Below are positions 21,830 through 32,177 of a stretch of DNA of 64,000 nucleotides, in pieces. The notes beneath the pieces are model-generated. The model ran no database searches. It had not been told where the DNA came from and worked only from the letters and a program-made list of their open reading frames with translations. The stretch is from assembly GCF_027172205.1 (NCBI RefSeq), contig NC_070604.1, positions 99,035,851 to 99,099,850 on the forward strand. The letters are read 5' to 3'. Both the position numbers and the translations under genes were made by a program. The first letter of the stretch is position 1, and every line of letters begins with the position of its first letter. This DNA comes from Podarcis raffonei (lineage: Eukaryota > Chordata > Lepidosauria > Squamata > Lacertidae).

Positions 21830-22520
21830 TTCATTGGGCACGTCGTCTCCTTTAAAGGCTCCTGACGGCCGCTTCCTTCTGCATTCGGAACCCAGAGCGG
21901 AAGGGAAAAGGTCACTGTCCCTTTAAGGGCGCCGCACGCCAGCGAACATTCCAAGCTTTCCCCGTCCCTCTTTAGCGCGTCACCGGCATTCCGGGAAGAG
22001 GTCGGCGTCGGCCCCTCTCCGTCCTTGACAAGAGGGGCGGGCGGCGACTCCAAACAAACAAACATTCGCGTCGCGGAACAGGAGGAAAGAGGATTCAGAG
22101 GGCCGTCTCCGCACCGTCGCTTGCGCCCGAGCGCTTTCTGAGCGCTACGGCAAGCGACGAGCCCCCTTGCCCATCCGCACTCCTCAGAACTGGCAGGCCC
22201 GCCGCCGGGTGATGACTCATGAGGGGGCGTGGCTGCAAAGCCCTGTTTCCTTCTCTCGTGCTATGACTCATCGTTGACCGCGGAAGCCCCCTGCGCACGC
22301 GCAGCAGGGCCGTCTATTTATAAAGCGGCCCAAGGCGGGTGAGTGATGTCATGCAGGCGGCAGTTGGGCAGCGACCGAGATTCGGTCTCGCCCCGCCTGT
22401 TGCCTAGCGCCCTAGCGATGTTTACTCTGCTGGGGGCCGCAGGTTGGCTGGCAACCGCGCCAGGCTGCATGAGAGCGGGAGGGCTGTGGAGGGGGGGACA
22501 CCCCTTAATCAAAGGCCGCT
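21830..22520. promoter_or_regulatory. Isolated CpG island, probable promoter (candidate ATF3 upstream promoter)
   Basis: CpG-dense DNA in an otherwise AT-rich, repeat-filled region. It contains AP-1 sites TGACTCAT (22213-22220) and TGACTCA (22264-22270), an NRF1-like CTGCGCACGCGCAG (22291-22304), a TATA-like TATTTATAAAG (22315-22325, readable on either strand), a possible plus-strand donor GTGAGT (22339-22344) and a CRE-like TGATGTCA (22344-22351). No coding exon was recognised. In vertebrates ATF3 follows NENF on the same strand, so a minus-strand ATF3 promoter with a long first intron is the positional guess. A lncRNA promoter is equally compatible. Confidence 0.5.
22213..22271. promoter_or_regulatory. 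Pair of AP-1 (TRE) sites
   Basis: Two TGACTCAT sites at 22213-22220 and 22264-22271, 51 bp apart, in the CpG island. Paired TREs near a TATA-like box are typical of stress- or serum-induced promoters. Confidence 0.5.
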
Positions 22521-23040
22521 CAAGAGGGGGACGAAAAGAAATAGGCCCTTAAAACCCTTTAGGGCTTCTGTTCATGCCCAGGAAGACTTCCCTCATGTTG
22601 TTGCGTTTTATTTAGAGGGTTTTTTTGTCCTGCTTTTCAGCCCATAAAGAGTCCCGGGGTGGCTTACATATGTCAATAATAAGCATCATCATGCGTATTA
22701 TATAACACATATATAGTTAGGTGTATTCTCCATGACAACTTTAAAGTTTCTTTTTAAATAGTCCCAGGGAGGAATAGTAAAGCAGGTTCATATAGTTGGG
22801 TTGGGATGAGGCACTGTGTTCTAATTTATTGAAAGGCATGAAGCAAAGTTATTTATGCTGGGTCAAAGAGTTTCGCTTCTTTTTGCCTAAAATACAGTGG
22901 AATGTTGGATTAATGTGTTTTTTAGTATATTTTAGTATACTATGTTTCTAAAGAAATGTTAATATGAATGAGTTTTGGTATTATGTGTAATGGATAATTA
23001 TGTGTGATTAAAAACCAATACAAAAATCAAAAAGTTCTGG
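22521..23040. other. Interval right of the CpG island
   Basis: Contains a reversed L2/CR1-type 3' scrap (about 22605-22690; CATAAAGAGTCCCGGGGTGG). Otherwise AT-rich and unassigned. Confidence 0.35.
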
Positions 23041-23195
23041 GCCAATATCATGCCTTTAAACATATCTATGGTGTGACCGCATTTGAAAGACTCTGTATAA
23101 TTCTGGTTGCCTCACCTTCCAAAGGATAAGGTAGAATTGGAAAGGGTTCAGAGAAGGTTAATCAAAATAATCAAGGGAATGGAGTGACTCTCTTA
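23041..23195 (+). mobile_element. CR1/L2-type LINE, end of reverse-transcriptase domain
   Basis: Translation follows the CR1 motif (L)EYCVQFW...KKDIELLERVQRR in eroded form: PHLKDSV, then FWLPHLPKDKVELERVQRRL. Two stops are present. A probable LTR abuts its right end. Confidence 0.65.
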
Positions 23196-23196
23196 G

Positions 23197-23578
23197 CCAT
23201 TGAAGGGAATAGGCAGGGAGTGTATTGACAGTTGGAAGGCAACGCCAGGAGGGGAGGAGGAGGAATGCAGCTGGAGCAAACAAGATATGCAGGCTTGACT
23301 GATAAGCGAAAGGAGTGCACTGGCGAAATGCTTTAGCAACGCCCAATGAAGCAATAAGGCAAATCGGAATATGATATGATGAGTTAGTGGTGGTGGGGTG
23401 GTCGGGAGGTGCTGCAGGGGTATAAATATTGCTTGCTTACGTGTATTAGGGGCCGCCAGCCTTTGGAAGCAATTCCGCTGGTTGCCTCTGCGCAGATCAC
23501 AATAAACCTTTTTCTCCGAAGGAACTGAATCCCTGGTGCTTTCTTGTCTCCTCTACGTCCTGGGTAAGCGGGCAAATG
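23197..23578 (+). mobile_element. Probable solo LTR of an endogenous retrovirus-like element (fossil)
   Basis: It has an LTR layout: promoter-like GGTATAAATATTGC near 23420, polyadenylation signal AATAAACC near 23503 and an end resembling U5 (CCTGGGTAAGCGGGCA). No internal coding region adjoins it, so it would be a solo copy. Boundaries approximate, family unresolved. Clear signals suggest moderate age. Confidence 0.45.
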
Positions 23579-23619
23579 GATCCCAAGTAATTAAGGCTTC
23601 ACCATCATGGTGGCTATGA

Positions 23620-23800
23620 TCAGCCTCCATGGTTAGAGACAGCAACGCTTCTGAATATTGCTGGAAACCACATGTTCGGATGCTGCTTTTGGGTTTTTTA
23701 CAGGCAGTTGGATGGCCACTGAGAGAGCAGGATGCTGGACTAGTTGGGCCATTGGCCTGATCAAGCAGGTTCCTCTTACGTTCTTATGACTGATTTGCCT
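23620..23800 (+). mobile_element. LINE-derived dispersed repeat (CR1/L2-type 3' region)
   Basis: GTTGGATGGCCACTGAGAGA, GCAGGATGCTGGACTAGTTG and GGCCATTGGCCTGATCAAGC match a common squamate repeat. Reverse-orientation relatives lie at 29958 and 33065. Confidence 0.6.
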
Positions 23801-24264
23801 TGAATTAAGCCCTGGCAGCATTCTCTATGGGTGGAAAAACATGGTCATTGCGGCACAAAAATATATATAATAGGTTTGGTTGTACCCCGTGATGAATGTT
23901 TGAGATGGAATCCCAATAGAATATTAAAATTTATTATTTATTACAACATTTTAAATCAGTATACATCTGTAAAAAGACATGAGAAATGGACCTTTAGGAA
24001 GGCAGGAAATGAAATGAAAGCCGAGGAACATGGGACCTTGGGTCAGATGAAGCAAGATTAGGAAAGAGGGATGATGAAACTGCAGGAAAAGGGAAAGAGC
24101 AGTGGTCCTAGGAAAGGAAGAGTGGAAGAAAAATTGATAGAGAAAAGAGCTAGGATGAATCTGATGAGAGTGAATCTTAGTTCCGTTACTATCTCTGTCA
24201 TTCAGAAAAGCAGCTGTAAAATATAAGTGGCCTGTGGCTCATACAGATGTGTGAAATTCAAGAG

Positions 24265-24348
24265 AGAAATGGAGCTATTCATAGATACTGAAGGCATGGA
24301 CTATATAGAAATGGAGCTATTCATAGATACTGAAGGCATGGACTATAT
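24265..24348 (+). repeat. Perfect 42-bp tandem duplication
   Basis: Two adjacent identical 42-bp units (24265-24306 and 24307-24348), beginning AGAAATGGAGCTATTC and ending GGACTATAT. No other copies follow. Confidence 0.95.
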
Positions 24349-24389
24349 AAATAAACAAATTTAATTTGTCTGTTATTTTTCACTGTCAG

Positions 24390-24630
24390 TGTGGTATAGT
24401 GGTTAAGAGCAGTAGACTCGTAATCTGGTGAACCGGGTTCGCTTTCCCGTTCCTCCACATGCAGCTGCTGGGTGACCTTGGGCTAGTCACACTTCTCTGG
24501 TCTCTCAGCCTCACTCACCTCACAGAGTGTTTATTGTGGGGGAGGAAGGGAAAGGAGACTTGTCAGCCACTTTGAGACTCCTTAGGGTAGTGATAAAGTG
24601 GGATATCAAATCCAAACTCTTCTTCTTCCC
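24390..24630 (+). mobile_element. CORE-SINE (MIR-like) with CTT tail
   Basis: tRNA-like head GTGGTATAGTGGTTAAGAGC, B-box-like GGTTCGCTTTCC, core CTGGGTGACCTTGGGCTAGT, then CACTTTGAGACTCC and tail GGGATATCAAATCCAAACTC with CTTCTTCTTCC. Confidence 0.8.
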
Positions 24631-27484
24631 CAGTGTTCTGTTCATGCTCAGCCATCAAGCATTTTCAGCATTGTTTGGAGCCAACGGAATGGCTTGGTGG
24701 TGAGCCTTGCTGTTGATTTCACAAGGAGTATTTTTTGTGTATTTGATGTGCCACCTATAGTGACTTGAGACAGTTGAATCTGGGCAGCCTTGTCACGCCC
24801 TCAAGGAATGGATAGGACATGGGATTGGTATGTAAGTGTTTGGGGTAGTGCAGGTCCGTTTGCGTAAAAGACAAGAAAGAAGTAATAATAAAGGTTCCTA
24901 GATTTACGTTTTTTATGGCTGTGTCCTGCTCTGTTGATGTCTTAGAGCCAGTTAGATCCTTCAGTATGGGGTTGGTTAATCAATTGTACAAAACATGGAG
25001 CTCCGATGTCTTATTTTTATTCCCAGGATAGACTATAAAAGTAACAAATTATTTCTAACCAGATTGAAAAGATTGATTTTTTTAAGAATTAGAAGTAGGC
25101 GGGGGGGGGGGGGAATAGTGCTGCCAGTTTTTCCAATTGCTTTCTTTGGATGTGATTGTTAATTTTGCTTGATATATTGAGCTCTATAAATCTATGTTTG
25201 TCGCCATGTCTTTAAATAATACATATTAACCACAGATGAATTGAAAACTGCATCAGAACAGCAAGCTTCTTGGTTAAGGGCTGTTCATTTTGCTTCTGAC
25301 ACTTTGTGGGGGCCTTTATTTGTCAATAAAAAATGCTAATGCTATGTAATAACATGTAAAATAGGTATATAAGAGATTTGTAATTCAGTAATAATAAAAG
25401 AGAAGTGCCCCATATTAAGGACATAGGATGAAATCCAGTGTGGTAGTTCCACTAATGGAATGGCTTTTGATCCAATAGAAGTGTCTGGTAACAGAAAAGG
25501 AGAGGAGGTGATTCTCATGGATTTCAGCTATCTACATCATTTGGAGGATCCCTCAACTGTCTGGAGCAGGTTTTGTAAAGGGTCTGCAGTGGGAAGGGGG
25601 AAATGGAGAAAATTGCCTTCCCGCTTAACATTAGTGAATGGCTCAGTTAGATCAAAAGTTGTTCTGTGAGTGGGACAGCAGCCTTGGATTTCATCCAACA
25701 GAGGCTGCTTTATACCCAGACAGACTGTTGATTCATGTAGGCAAAGAATTAAGGCTTCACTCCTTAACGTATGTCCTAGGGCGTGAGTACCATTGGACTT
25801 AATACTAAGTAAGACATGCATAGAATTACACTGCCAGTGTTCCCAAATTAGTGATGAAGCCCCTACAAAGTGTGTGACACTATTCAGCCCCTATGATACT
25901 GTGTAGCAAATCCCTCTTAAGACACCTTTTCAACCTTCATTCTTTTCTGTTGTCAAGAGCTGCAGTAGGGTTTGGTCCTCCATGAAGAAATAATGTTTTG
26001 GGTACATTTTCTTTTGGTTCCTTTATTTATGTGCCTGTGGGCAGGGGCTTGGAAGAAGAGAAGGAAAAGCTTCATTTTTCCATATGTAATATTCTGGGAT
26101 TGCCAAGTCCTAGGAGCTATTATGTTGATGTAATTGCCTCCTTCCTGTTCCTGGCTACATAAATAGAATGGACATTTGGATCACCCGTGATTCTTCTAAT
26201 TTTAGTCCCTATTTCTCAATTTTGTGACAAAAGACAGTGCTGATAAGATCTCTGAGAGTTTTCACATGAGTCTCTCATTTCTTAGTTTCCAAGAGCAGAA
26301 AACTGGAAATCCACATGCTCATATCAGGAGCTGAAGTTGAACATTAACTTGAATCTTGCAGGCCAGCTCTTTTCCACTCCAGACAAAATGTGAGTCTACT
26401 GAAGTCTACTGAGAATGTTTTTATTCCAGTAGCTATTCACGTGACAGAAGGTGAAGGACAGTGCGACAGTGGCCGAAACCAAACTGCAACCACTCAAAAT
26501 GTAGAAATCTTGGGGTCTTATTAGCAGTTTTCTTTTTTAAAAAAATCTGAATGTGTTGTTGTACTTTCACAAAATCATTCTTATCAATTTCACCAGTATG
26601 AGTTTTCCTCTAACTTTAAAAGGGCATGCATTTGTATCTGCACTGGAGCTGTTAAAAAGAAGAAAAGGAAACACTGCTAAAATTGATGCTTCACCACAGT
26701 CTAAGCAGCAAAAAGAAGGAAGAATTGAATTGGTGAAATTAACAAGGCTTCCCGATTTTCCCAAAGGGAAATGGGAGGGGCAGACCATCAGTACAGAAGG
26801 GCATTAATGTAACCAGCCATGTCATGATGGGACTATATCCAAGTACACTCATAGGGCAGCATGGGCAAACATCCAGTGTAGGCAATGAGGGCAGGGGAGG
26901 ACAATGGCTTCTGCAGTAGCTGGAGGAGTGTCATGACCTTTAAAGAGGGGAAAGCTGAAGTTTTTTAAGGCCACATGAACTGAAGTGAGGAAAGATTCCC
27001 CAACGATCATCAAAGTACTTCAAAATGTACATGTGATTTCAGTTTAAACTACAGTACTGCCTCTTTAACTCATTGCAACTTCACCTAAGGGCCAGACAAT
27101 GGCTGCTATTGAATCTGACTGGGAATATAAGGGTTTAGTTGAGCTTTGCACTTTGGCAGAGGAGTGCTGGCAATCCTTCTGAGTTCTCCCAAGTCCTTCA
27201 GAACTCTACGCTAGCCTGCTTATTCAGAAAGCTTCTGTATTGGATTCCTGCTCCTTGTTTCATGCATCCAGCTACCTGCTGCCAGTCACCCTGTGCTCCA
27301 GGCTGTTTCCTTTGAGCATTAAGTAGGCTCATGTAGGATTACAGCTTGTAATATCTACTTCAACATAAGCCCCATTGACTTCAATGAATAGAATTGTGAA
27401 GAGAATTTCACTTTAAATTTGCTTAAGCCACAGCACAAACGCCTCAGCAAATGACCATCTATCATTGAAGGCAATGCTGTAAAA
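24631..27484. other. Gene-free interval
   Basis: No gene recognised. A G-run lies at 25099-25113, and 'GGCTGCAATCCTA' MITE pieces near 25767-25832 and 27319-27400. The rest is unassigned AT-rich DNA. Confidence 0.4.
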
Positions 27485-27615
27485 CAGATGGGGAACCTGT
27501 CACCCTCCAGATATTGCTGGACCACAATTCCCACCATCCCTGATCATTGGACATATTGACCGGGCTGGTGGGAGTTGAAGTCTAATATCTGGAGAGCCAC
27601 AGGTTCACCACCTTG
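27485..27615. mobile_element. hAT-type MITE, 'ACTACAACTCCC' family
   Basis: CAGATGGGGAACCTGTCACC on the left, GCCACAGGTTCACCACCTTG on the right, flanked by CTGTAAAA (27477-27484) and CTATAAAA (27616-27623), an 8-bp duplication with one difference. Confidence 0.75.
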
Positions 27616-28394
27616 CTATAAAACACTGTATGCGCTAGTTTGCCTCTCTTACCTACTGCTAATCTTAGTGCATTTGTTTTACAGTCCATGCTTCTTCCTC
27701 TAAGCTCTTATATTAAGTTTTACTTTTTAAAAACAAAAAACCAAAACAGTTTCCATTGCTCGATACACATGCACATTTGAAAAGGCTTGCCCAATAGGCA
27801 ATATGACAAGATATTAGGATGTGTTCAGGGTTGTACATGGTGACTTCTTATGCACAAGAAATTTTCCAAGCGTAGCGATGACTACTTTTACCTATCTTAA
27901 AACGGTTTACAATTAAAGAAAATGGGACCGGCCCTAATAATAGAGGAGATGCTGGACAATGGCCAAAGGTCGAAGATGTTTAAGAGTTTTGTGTGGATCA
28001 ATTGTGGATAAATGTACGATCTCTCACATGCTGGGAAGCTGAGTTGTAACTAGGCACATATCACTGGATGTGGTGTGCAGTGTACATTCTCATGCTGTAC
28101 TTGGTGTAAGATGAAGTGAAAAACACCCATCTGGACAAGCCCTTTGGATCTGATGTTAATGGGCTGGTTAAAGTCAGCCCCAGGCAAGAACAAGCTAGTG
28201 GCAGGTTAATACACCCTGGGCTTTGAGAGAGTGGAGTAACTAGACTTTGAGAGGGGGTGGGTGGGTTTGATGTCTCCTGATCATTCAGGTTCACAGTCTC
28301 AAGGTTCTGCTGCATCTATTGCTGAACTCAAATCTTTACACAGGGAAGAAGATCGTGTGGATTTCTGGATGATGCAGGATTCCACCCTGAGTCT

Positions 28395-28480
28395 ACCCTG
28401 GTCAACATGGCCAATGCTCAGGGATGATGGGAACTGTAGTCCAACAATATCTGGAAAGCCACAGGTTTTCCATCTCTGCT
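28395..28480. mobile_element. hAT-type MITE fragment, 'ACTACAACTCCC' family
   Basis: GGGATGATGGGAACTGTAGT and AATATCTGGAAAGCCACAGG mark the right half. The left half is missing. Confidence 0.55.
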
Positions 28481-29957
28481 TCAGATTGAGGAAGTGGCTA
28501 TCAGCTTTTCCACCAACCATCAGTGAGAAGAATGCAAATCATTTTAAGAAAGGTTTTATGAGTATTCGGGAATGCAGACCATTAATATTTTTAGGGACAC
28601 ATATTGTGCACTGCAGTAATGTGCTAAAGGCTCTGTGGGTTGGATCCAAAGATAAGTGCATGGAAGGAAAGTTTCCCAGTTCCTCCTGCTATTACCTGCA
28701 CCCTTTGAAAACCCCCTGGGAAGGATCTCTGTGAAATGGGTGGAGGTGAGAGAATTGTAGAAAATCATGAAGAGGCTTTCTGATCTTGATAACCCCCCTC
28801 CCATTCCTCAGTAGCCCTCTGTGCTGCAAACTTCAACATATTATAAAATCCAAGGCTATGACTTGAATTTTAAGTTGAGTGAATTTGGCTTGTGTTTATT
28901 ACATCGCACCCATCAGGTTACCACCCCCTGTGAACCATACACAAAAAAGCATGGTTACTCATTTTTTGCCACTATTAATCAGCTTCCAACAAATCTCTAA
29001 TTTTGCCCCTTCCAAAGAAACATTCATGTCTGTTTTACAGAAAAGAAGAAAGCCTTTATTAAGATGATTGGTAGAAACAATGTTTTCCACACTTAGAACT
29101 TTCCCTCCAATCATGACCACGAATCCATGTGACTCGTGGTACAAGAGAGATGCTGAGGTCATCAAATTGTCTGTCTTTTGAGCATGACTCTTGACATGTT
29201 GACTTCTGAAGTTTCCTGCTTCTGTAGGTAGGGAAACACAAAGAGCAGTGTGTGACATAGCGAAAATAAGCGGTGACTAAGCATTTGTGCAAAAAGAAAC
29301 ACTCCATTATTTTTGTTCTGCTCCCTCTTGGGTATCAACAACCGAAACTATAATTAACAAGCATTAACACTGGACCCTTTATGGGAACTTGCTAAAAATA
29401 GTGAGTCATAGAAAATACTCTCTTTTCTCTGTAAATTGCATGCATCATATGAATTTTGTATTTTTCTCTACTCAGGTTATGAATACATATTCCAAGTTAA
29501 TGTGGAGCAAACATACTGGAATGATGCTTTGCATAATATGATGTGGCTTCCTGGGGAAGCACCAGCAGCTGTGTGGGTTCATTGGAGAAGATGGAAGCTA
29601 AATAGACCATTTGGTATTGCATTTATCATTGCATTATTGATTGACCACCAAAGAGGTATTAGCTGAACACTGGCTTGCCTCTTCAACAGAGAGAGCTGCC
29701 ACCTGTGGAGCAAAAGGTCATAGAATCATAGACTTGTCGAGTTGATCTTAAGCCCTGTTGTGAAGAAAGTGAGACACTGCAAGTCAGAATACACAGTGCT
29801 GAGCTAGGTAGACCAATGACATGTCTAAGAACAGGGCAGCTTCATATGTGTGCCCATATGTACATCTTTTTTGGAAGATACCATTAGGCAACTACATATT
29901 AGCAATGAAAACAGAAACCTGATACACTGAATGTTAATTACAAAATGTAATTTCTAT
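28481..29957. other. Gene-free interval
   Basis: No gene recognised. It includes a CR1 scrap at 29716-29756 (CATAGAATCATAGACTTGTC) and a tRNA-Ala-like SINE scrap at about 29768-29850 (GAGCTAGGTAGACCAATG). Confidence 0.4.
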
Positions 29958-30125
29958 AGCAGAACATAAGAAGGGCTTTGTCGTATCAGGCCAAAGCCCT
30001 AACTATCCCAAGTCTGTTCTCACAGTAGCCAGGCGGATGGTTATGGGAAACCCAGAAGTAGAACATGAATGCAGCAGCAGCAGCAGTCTCCCACCCATGA
30101 TCTCCAGCAACTTTTACTCAGAGGT
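29958..30125 (-). mobile_element. LINE-derived dispersed repeat (CR1/L2-type 3' region)
   Basis: TCTGTTCTCACAGTAGCCAG, GGTTATGGGAAACCCAGAAG and CCCACCCATGATCTCCAGCA are the reverse of the family seen at 23620. A further scrap lies at 33055-33140. Confidence 0.55.
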
Positions 30126-30339
30126 AAAGTTATATAGGCATTCATTAATTTATTTCATTTTATTTCATTTTCTATGCTGCTTTCCCAGCAAAGTTGTCCT
30201 TAAAAGGGTTTAACATCCTATTGAAACAGCAGAGGTTGCCTTGTCCTCCGTGAACTTGTCTAACCCTTTAAAGCCATCCAAGTTGGTCTTGTGGCAGCAA
30301 ATCCCATAGCTTTAACTATGTTGTGTAAAGAAATACTGT

Positions 30340-30625
30340 ACCTCCTTGGTCCTTCCTCCATCTCCCAATGTTCAGCTTAATGAGATAACTCCCAGTTGTA
30401 TTATGGGAGATGGAGAAAACCTTCTTCCTACCAAATTTCTCCATCTACATCCTCCCTTATTAGTCTTCTTTCTAAACTAAAAAGCCCCAAACACTATAAC
30501 CATTATTCATAGGAGTGTTGCTCCAGCTCTTTCATCATTTTGGTTGCCAATTTCTGAACCTTTTCCAGCTCTTTTTGAGGTGAGGCAACCAAGTTTCCAT
30601 GTAAAACAGAGCAAGTATTTGACCT
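30340..30625 (-). mobile_element. CR1/L2-type LINE fragment
   Basis: Reverse reading AAAAAGGTTCAG-like CR1 text: GAAAAGGTTCAGAAATTGGC then AACCAAAATGATGAAAGAGC, followed by TTTAGTTTAGAAAGAAGAC. It continues the same ORF region as 23041-23195. Confidence 0.6.
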
Positions 30626-30858
30626 TTATAAAATCTGACATGGGCTCTTGACATTCGCCCTTTCCTGACCAAGGCAAATAAAAGCTGGTTTTTAAGCATT
30701 CCCCCCATTTACAACTTCCTTTATGTTTTATAATTTATTGGGGGGGGGAAGGATGGACACTTTATGACATGCTAGACAAGTTCTATTAAGATTTGGACTC
30801 ACGTACTCATGGACTTACGTTCTCAGGAAGTATATAATCAGTTTCCTAGGGATCAGCA

Positions 30859-31048
30859 TAATAGAATTGTAGAGTTGGAAGGGAATCCCAAGAGTCATCT
30901 ATTCCGACCCCTTGTGTTGCAGGAATCTCGGCCAAAACATCCGCGACAGATGGCTATTCAACCTCTGCTTAAAAACCTCCAATGAAGGAGAGTCCACAAC
31001 CTCCTGAGGGTGTCTGTCCCACATAAATTCCCTGGCTTAGTAAAAGCA
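30859..31048 (-). mobile_element. CR1 LINE 3' end
   Basis: Reverse reading GAGGTTGTGGACTCTCCTTC, GGAGGTTTTTAAGCAGAGGT, GATTCCTGCAACACAAGG, CCCTTCCAACTCTACAATTC and TATTAT: the 3' UTR and terminus of the local CR1 family. Confidence 0.8.
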
Positions 31049-31107
31049 TATATGATTTGCTGAACAACCAGTTTCCAGCCAGAGATGCAAATGACTGGTT
31101 CTACTGT

Positions 31108-31212
31108 GTTTGCTAATCTACTGAGTCAGACCACTGGTCCATCTAGCCCAGGAATGTCCACACTGGCTGGCAGCAGATCTCTGGGCTTTCAGGCAGGGAA
31201 TATTTTCCTGGG
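31108..31212 (-). mobile_element. tRNA-Ala-like SINE, tail part
   Basis: GAGTCAGACCACTGGTCCAT and TGGCTGGCAGCAGATCTCTG are the reversed body of the SINE at 63690; the head is missing. Confidence 0.6.
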
Positions 31213-32067
31213 GAACCTTGGGTACAGGGTATCTCTGGGTCCCTTGTCCTGTCCCTTCCGTTTCCACCTCAGATCTACCTCCTTCTCCCTCTTGGTCCCA
31301 TCCCTTTAAAGAAAACAACGAGAACCCTGAAAAACTCCCTATTGATGGTGGTGGGGAAGCCAATACAAACTTGAATTTCATGGGTTGCCTTAAAAAAAAG
31401 AAAGAAATTGCAAACAGTATAAGTTTGACTTGTAGCTTAGGGTGCAAGCCAAATTCTGGCAACAAGGCATGAATGGAGCCACCACCATATTTGGAGCTCT
31501 CTTGTTCCTGCTATCTGGAGGCAGAAGGCTGTTGCGGTTGGACAGCCAACTTTCCCATGCAGCCTTTGGCTTAACAGCTTGACTTCTGCTCTCAGCTGAA
31601 CATCACTGCTTGACACCAGCTGTCTCAACATTTTCTTCTAAGACCAGCAGAAACAGGGTCTCGGGTAGAGGTCTTTCCCATCACCTATGCTTTAATCCTT
31701 TTATCTACAATTAAAGGTGCTGGGGACTGAGCTTGTATCTTCTGCAGATAAAGCAAACTCCCCATATCCTATTTCTTTTGCACCCATCTTTCCAAACAAA
31801 CCTCCCTTCACACAATGCCTGTCTCACCCCACTGACATGGGATTTCTCCCCAAACCTATCCTCCTCTTGTGATTTCCCCCCCCCCCACGATAAAGGCAGC
31901 AGGTGGAGGAAAACATTCAGGCCTGCTTGATGACAACAGGTGTGTCTGTATAGTAAGGAGCCTAGATCCCCCTTGAGTAAGTAAACATGATTTCTTATCA
32001 TTGTTCCATCTTGAAACAGCCATATCCTAATACTTATTACCATGATCTTAATAGATATATTAATTAG

Positions 32068-32177
32068 GGTTGCTGGACTCCACACGACCATCGTCCATGA
32101 CCAGCAGCTGTGCCAGCTGGGGATGATGGGAATTGTAGTCCAAAATTTATGGAGGGCACCAGGTTAGCAAAGTCTGC
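32068..32177. mobile_element. hAT-type MITE, 'ACTACAACTCCC' family, eroded
   Basis: GGGGATGATGGGAATTGTAG followed by GAGGGCACCAGGTTAGC is the right half; the left half (TTGCTGGACTCCACACGACC) is diverged. Confidence 0.5.

Noticed and set aside
23176-23580. AATGG direct repeat as the target duplication of the probable LTR
   Set aside because: The left AATGG falls inside text that still aligns with the CR1 fragment, so the match is probably chance.
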